NCBI GenBank assembly: GCA_903893795.1 | Contig: CAITNO010000037.1 | Location: forward strand, 58,329 to 122,328 | DNA: 64,000 nucleotides | From: Candidatus Hydrogenedentota bacterium | Lineage (GTDB): Bacteria > Hydrogenedentota > Hydrogenedentia > Hydrogenedentales > CAITNO01 | Reading direction: 5' to 3' | In this document: piece by piece, positions 59,201 to 62,200 of the stretch | Position numbering within the stretch: the first letter of the stretch is position 1 | Layout: each line of letters starts with the position of its first letter | Program-made: the position numbers and the translations under genes | The notes under the pieces: generated by a model | Seen by the model: only the letters and a program-made list of their open reading frames with translations | Told to the model about the DNA's origin: nothing | The model's database searches: none

Positions 59201-62200
59201 TAGCGGGCCAGGTTGTCTGTGAACGTGCAGTTGGTCAATGTCGGTGAGGAATAGGCGTTGTATATTCCGCCGCCGTTGCCGTTGTAGTTGTCATCGGCCG
59301 AGTTGCCCACGAATGTGCAGTTTGCCAGCGTCGGTGAGGAAGATGAGTTGTACATTCCGCCGCCACCCCAAGAATCATGACCTCGGGTGACGGTAAAGCC
59401 GTCCAGCACAGCCCCGTTTTCGCCAATTACGCATCGCCGCACATTTTCGCCGTCAATGACGGTAATATTCGCCGACCAGTCACGCTGGTCCGCCGCGCTT
59501 TCCGTGCCCGCAAACCCGCCGTAAAGGCTCACACCCGACCGCATCGTTACCACGGGATTTGTCGTGGCGCCGTAAGTCCCTGCGGCGACCCACACCTCGC
59601 CACCGCCGATGCTGTAGCCCGCTTCCACCGCTGACTGAATGTCCTGAAACGCCGTGGCCCAGGTGGTGCCGTCCCACGGCCCAGCCGTGTTTCGTGCATC
59701 GACCCGGTACGCCAGGCTTCCCGCCACCGTTACCACCCGCGTGACTTCGGCCGCGCTGTTCCCGTTTCCATCGCCCACGTTGTAGGTCACGGTGTACGTC
59801 CCGTTGACCGCCGTATTCACCGGATTCACTGTATTAATGTTGGCGCTAAGGTCTCCCGCGCATGCGTCCGCAGCCGTCGCACCCGCGTCTGTGTACATGC
59901 CGCCGAACTCCACCGTCACCGTGGCCGGGCCGTTCAGCGTGATCACCGGCGTACTTGTATCTACAACAATGATCGTCCGCACCATTTCCGCGGCGGCATT
60001 GCCTGCCGCGTCGCTCACGTTGTATCGAATGTAATAGGTGCCAACCCCCAATGGCGCTACGGAGGGTTCCAGTCCGGTCCGCACAATCTTTGCCGTAATG
60101 TCGCCGTCGGCCAAATCCTGCGCCGTAGCCCCCGCATCCTGTGCGTAGACCCCCGGACATTCAAGCGTCACCACCGCATCACCCACAAGATTGATGGTCG
60201 GCGCCGTGGTGTCCTCGAAGGTCGCCGTCACGGAAAGGTCAGCCAAAATGTTAAGGTCGATGCGCGCCGCCGTCGTCACCCCGTCGCTCCAGGCAACGAA
60301 GCTAAACCCGGCATCAGGCACGGCCGTCACCCCGGTTGCATTACCCCCTTCAGCCACGTACTGGAGCAAAGCCCCGTTAATCGAGCCGTGGGCACCGGCC
60401 GCATAAGCCACCGTATGCGTTGGGGTCTCCGTGGTGGTCCACGTGGTCTTCGCGGGAATCGGGCCCACCGTGCGGACGGACCCGTTTATGGGCACTTGCA
60501 CTGCCGCGACCGGAGCGGCCGTGTCATTGACCACAAAAAGTTGCCCAAGGCCGCTGAACACGCTTTCGGCCAGGCGGACCACGGAAAGCTCTCCGGCCCG
60601 GTAGGCCGGATTGGCCGTCACCGTGGACTCGTTCCAGTAACCGGGCTTCAGCAGGCCCGCCGGGGCGGGTCCGTCCTGCAATTCACCGATGAACGGCGCG
60701 TTTGCCCCACCGCCAAAAGCACTGTTGTCTCCGGTAAGGAGTGCGCTGTTCGTGGCCGTCCCGCTGACTGTTTCCAGTTCAGACACGGCCGGTCCGTGGA
60801 CGGCCGCGGCCGCCGAACTCATGTTCGACACCAGCGTGAAAAGCCCCCGGTGCCCGGGCGCTGATGAGGCGCCGTTCGCTGAAAGGACCATCGCGCTGTC
60901 CGCAAGCACCACTGTTCCCTGCACTTTGAGCATGCCCGGCACACCGGCGCCGCCGCTGCCGCCGCTGCCCCCGCTGCCGCCGCTGCTGCCCGCTCCGCCG
61001 TCACCGCCGATGCCCGACGCGCCGCCCTTTCCGCCCGCCCCGCCATTGGTGCCGTAGCTGTTGGAGATGCCCGCGCCGCCCGAGGCGCCAAGACTCTGCG
61101 CGGTGCTTCCTGCGGCATGGGCTCCCCCCGCACTGCCGGAAAGGCCGACGGCGTTCGCAGTGTCCGGCGTCCCGGCGGAAATATCCACCGTACCCCTCAG
61201 GAAATTGACGCCCACCGCACCGAGGATTACGGCGCCACCACCAGGTGTTCCGTTTCGTCCGTCACCGCCTTTGCCGCCGGCGCCGCCGTTGCCACCGTTG
61301 GCGCCCTGGCCTGCCGTACCGGAGGTGGTGCTGGTTGCACCGACGCCGCCCGCAGGCGCCGTTGGGTAGGCCGGGTAGGCGGGATAGGCCGTGCTTCCCG
61401 AAGTGGTCGCAACCGAGCCTATGGCGCCCGAAGTGGGATTGTTGTCACAACCGCCGCCGCCGCCGCCGCTGGAGCCGGAGGAAGATCCGCTATAACGAGT
61501 AGTGCCAAGTGTGCCGCCAGTGCCGTGCCCGTGCGCGCTGCCACCGCCACCGCCACCGCCACCGCCACCGCCGCCACCACCACCGCCACCGCCGCCGCCG
61601 CCACCACCGCCACTGGCACCGCCGCCACCACCGCCGCCCGGACCGGCAACGAGCGCAAGCTCGCTGGCCGTGGCCAGGGCTGCGGAACTGTACGCAGCGG
61701 CAATACCATCGCCGCCGCCCGCTCCGGCATGACCGTTGGTCACGGCGTCAGCCGCCGAGGCTCCGGGGGAACCGTTGCCGCCGTTGCCGCCGCTCCCGAC
61801 CGTGCCGCCCGTGTCCACGCAGGTTCCACCGCCTCCGCCACTGCCGACGCTTCCGGCGGAACCGCCGGAGGTTCCGGACCCTGCCGCGCTGCCCGTACCT
61901 CCGTCGACAACACTCAGGCCCGCCGCGCCGCCGGTGCCGGGCGTGCTGGCCTCGTCATTGAAGCCGTTTGTGCCGGATGTTCCCGAAGACCCCGATAGGC
62001 CGGATGTCCCGGATGTGCCTGCGGTGCCGGCAACGCCCGCACCCCCTGCGGTGCCGAGGCTCAGGGCGTCAACGCCGCTTGTCTTGCCATATGCGCCTTT
62101 ACCGCCACCGCCGCCGCTGCCTGCTTTTCCCCCAGTGCCGCCGCTACCGCCCAATCCGCCCGCACCACCAAGGCCTTTTGTGCCGCCGCCGCCGCTGCCC

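Noticed and set aside
61502..61732. Plus-strand polyproline frame
   Set aside because: It is the complement of the Gly-rich coding stretch of the giant gene.
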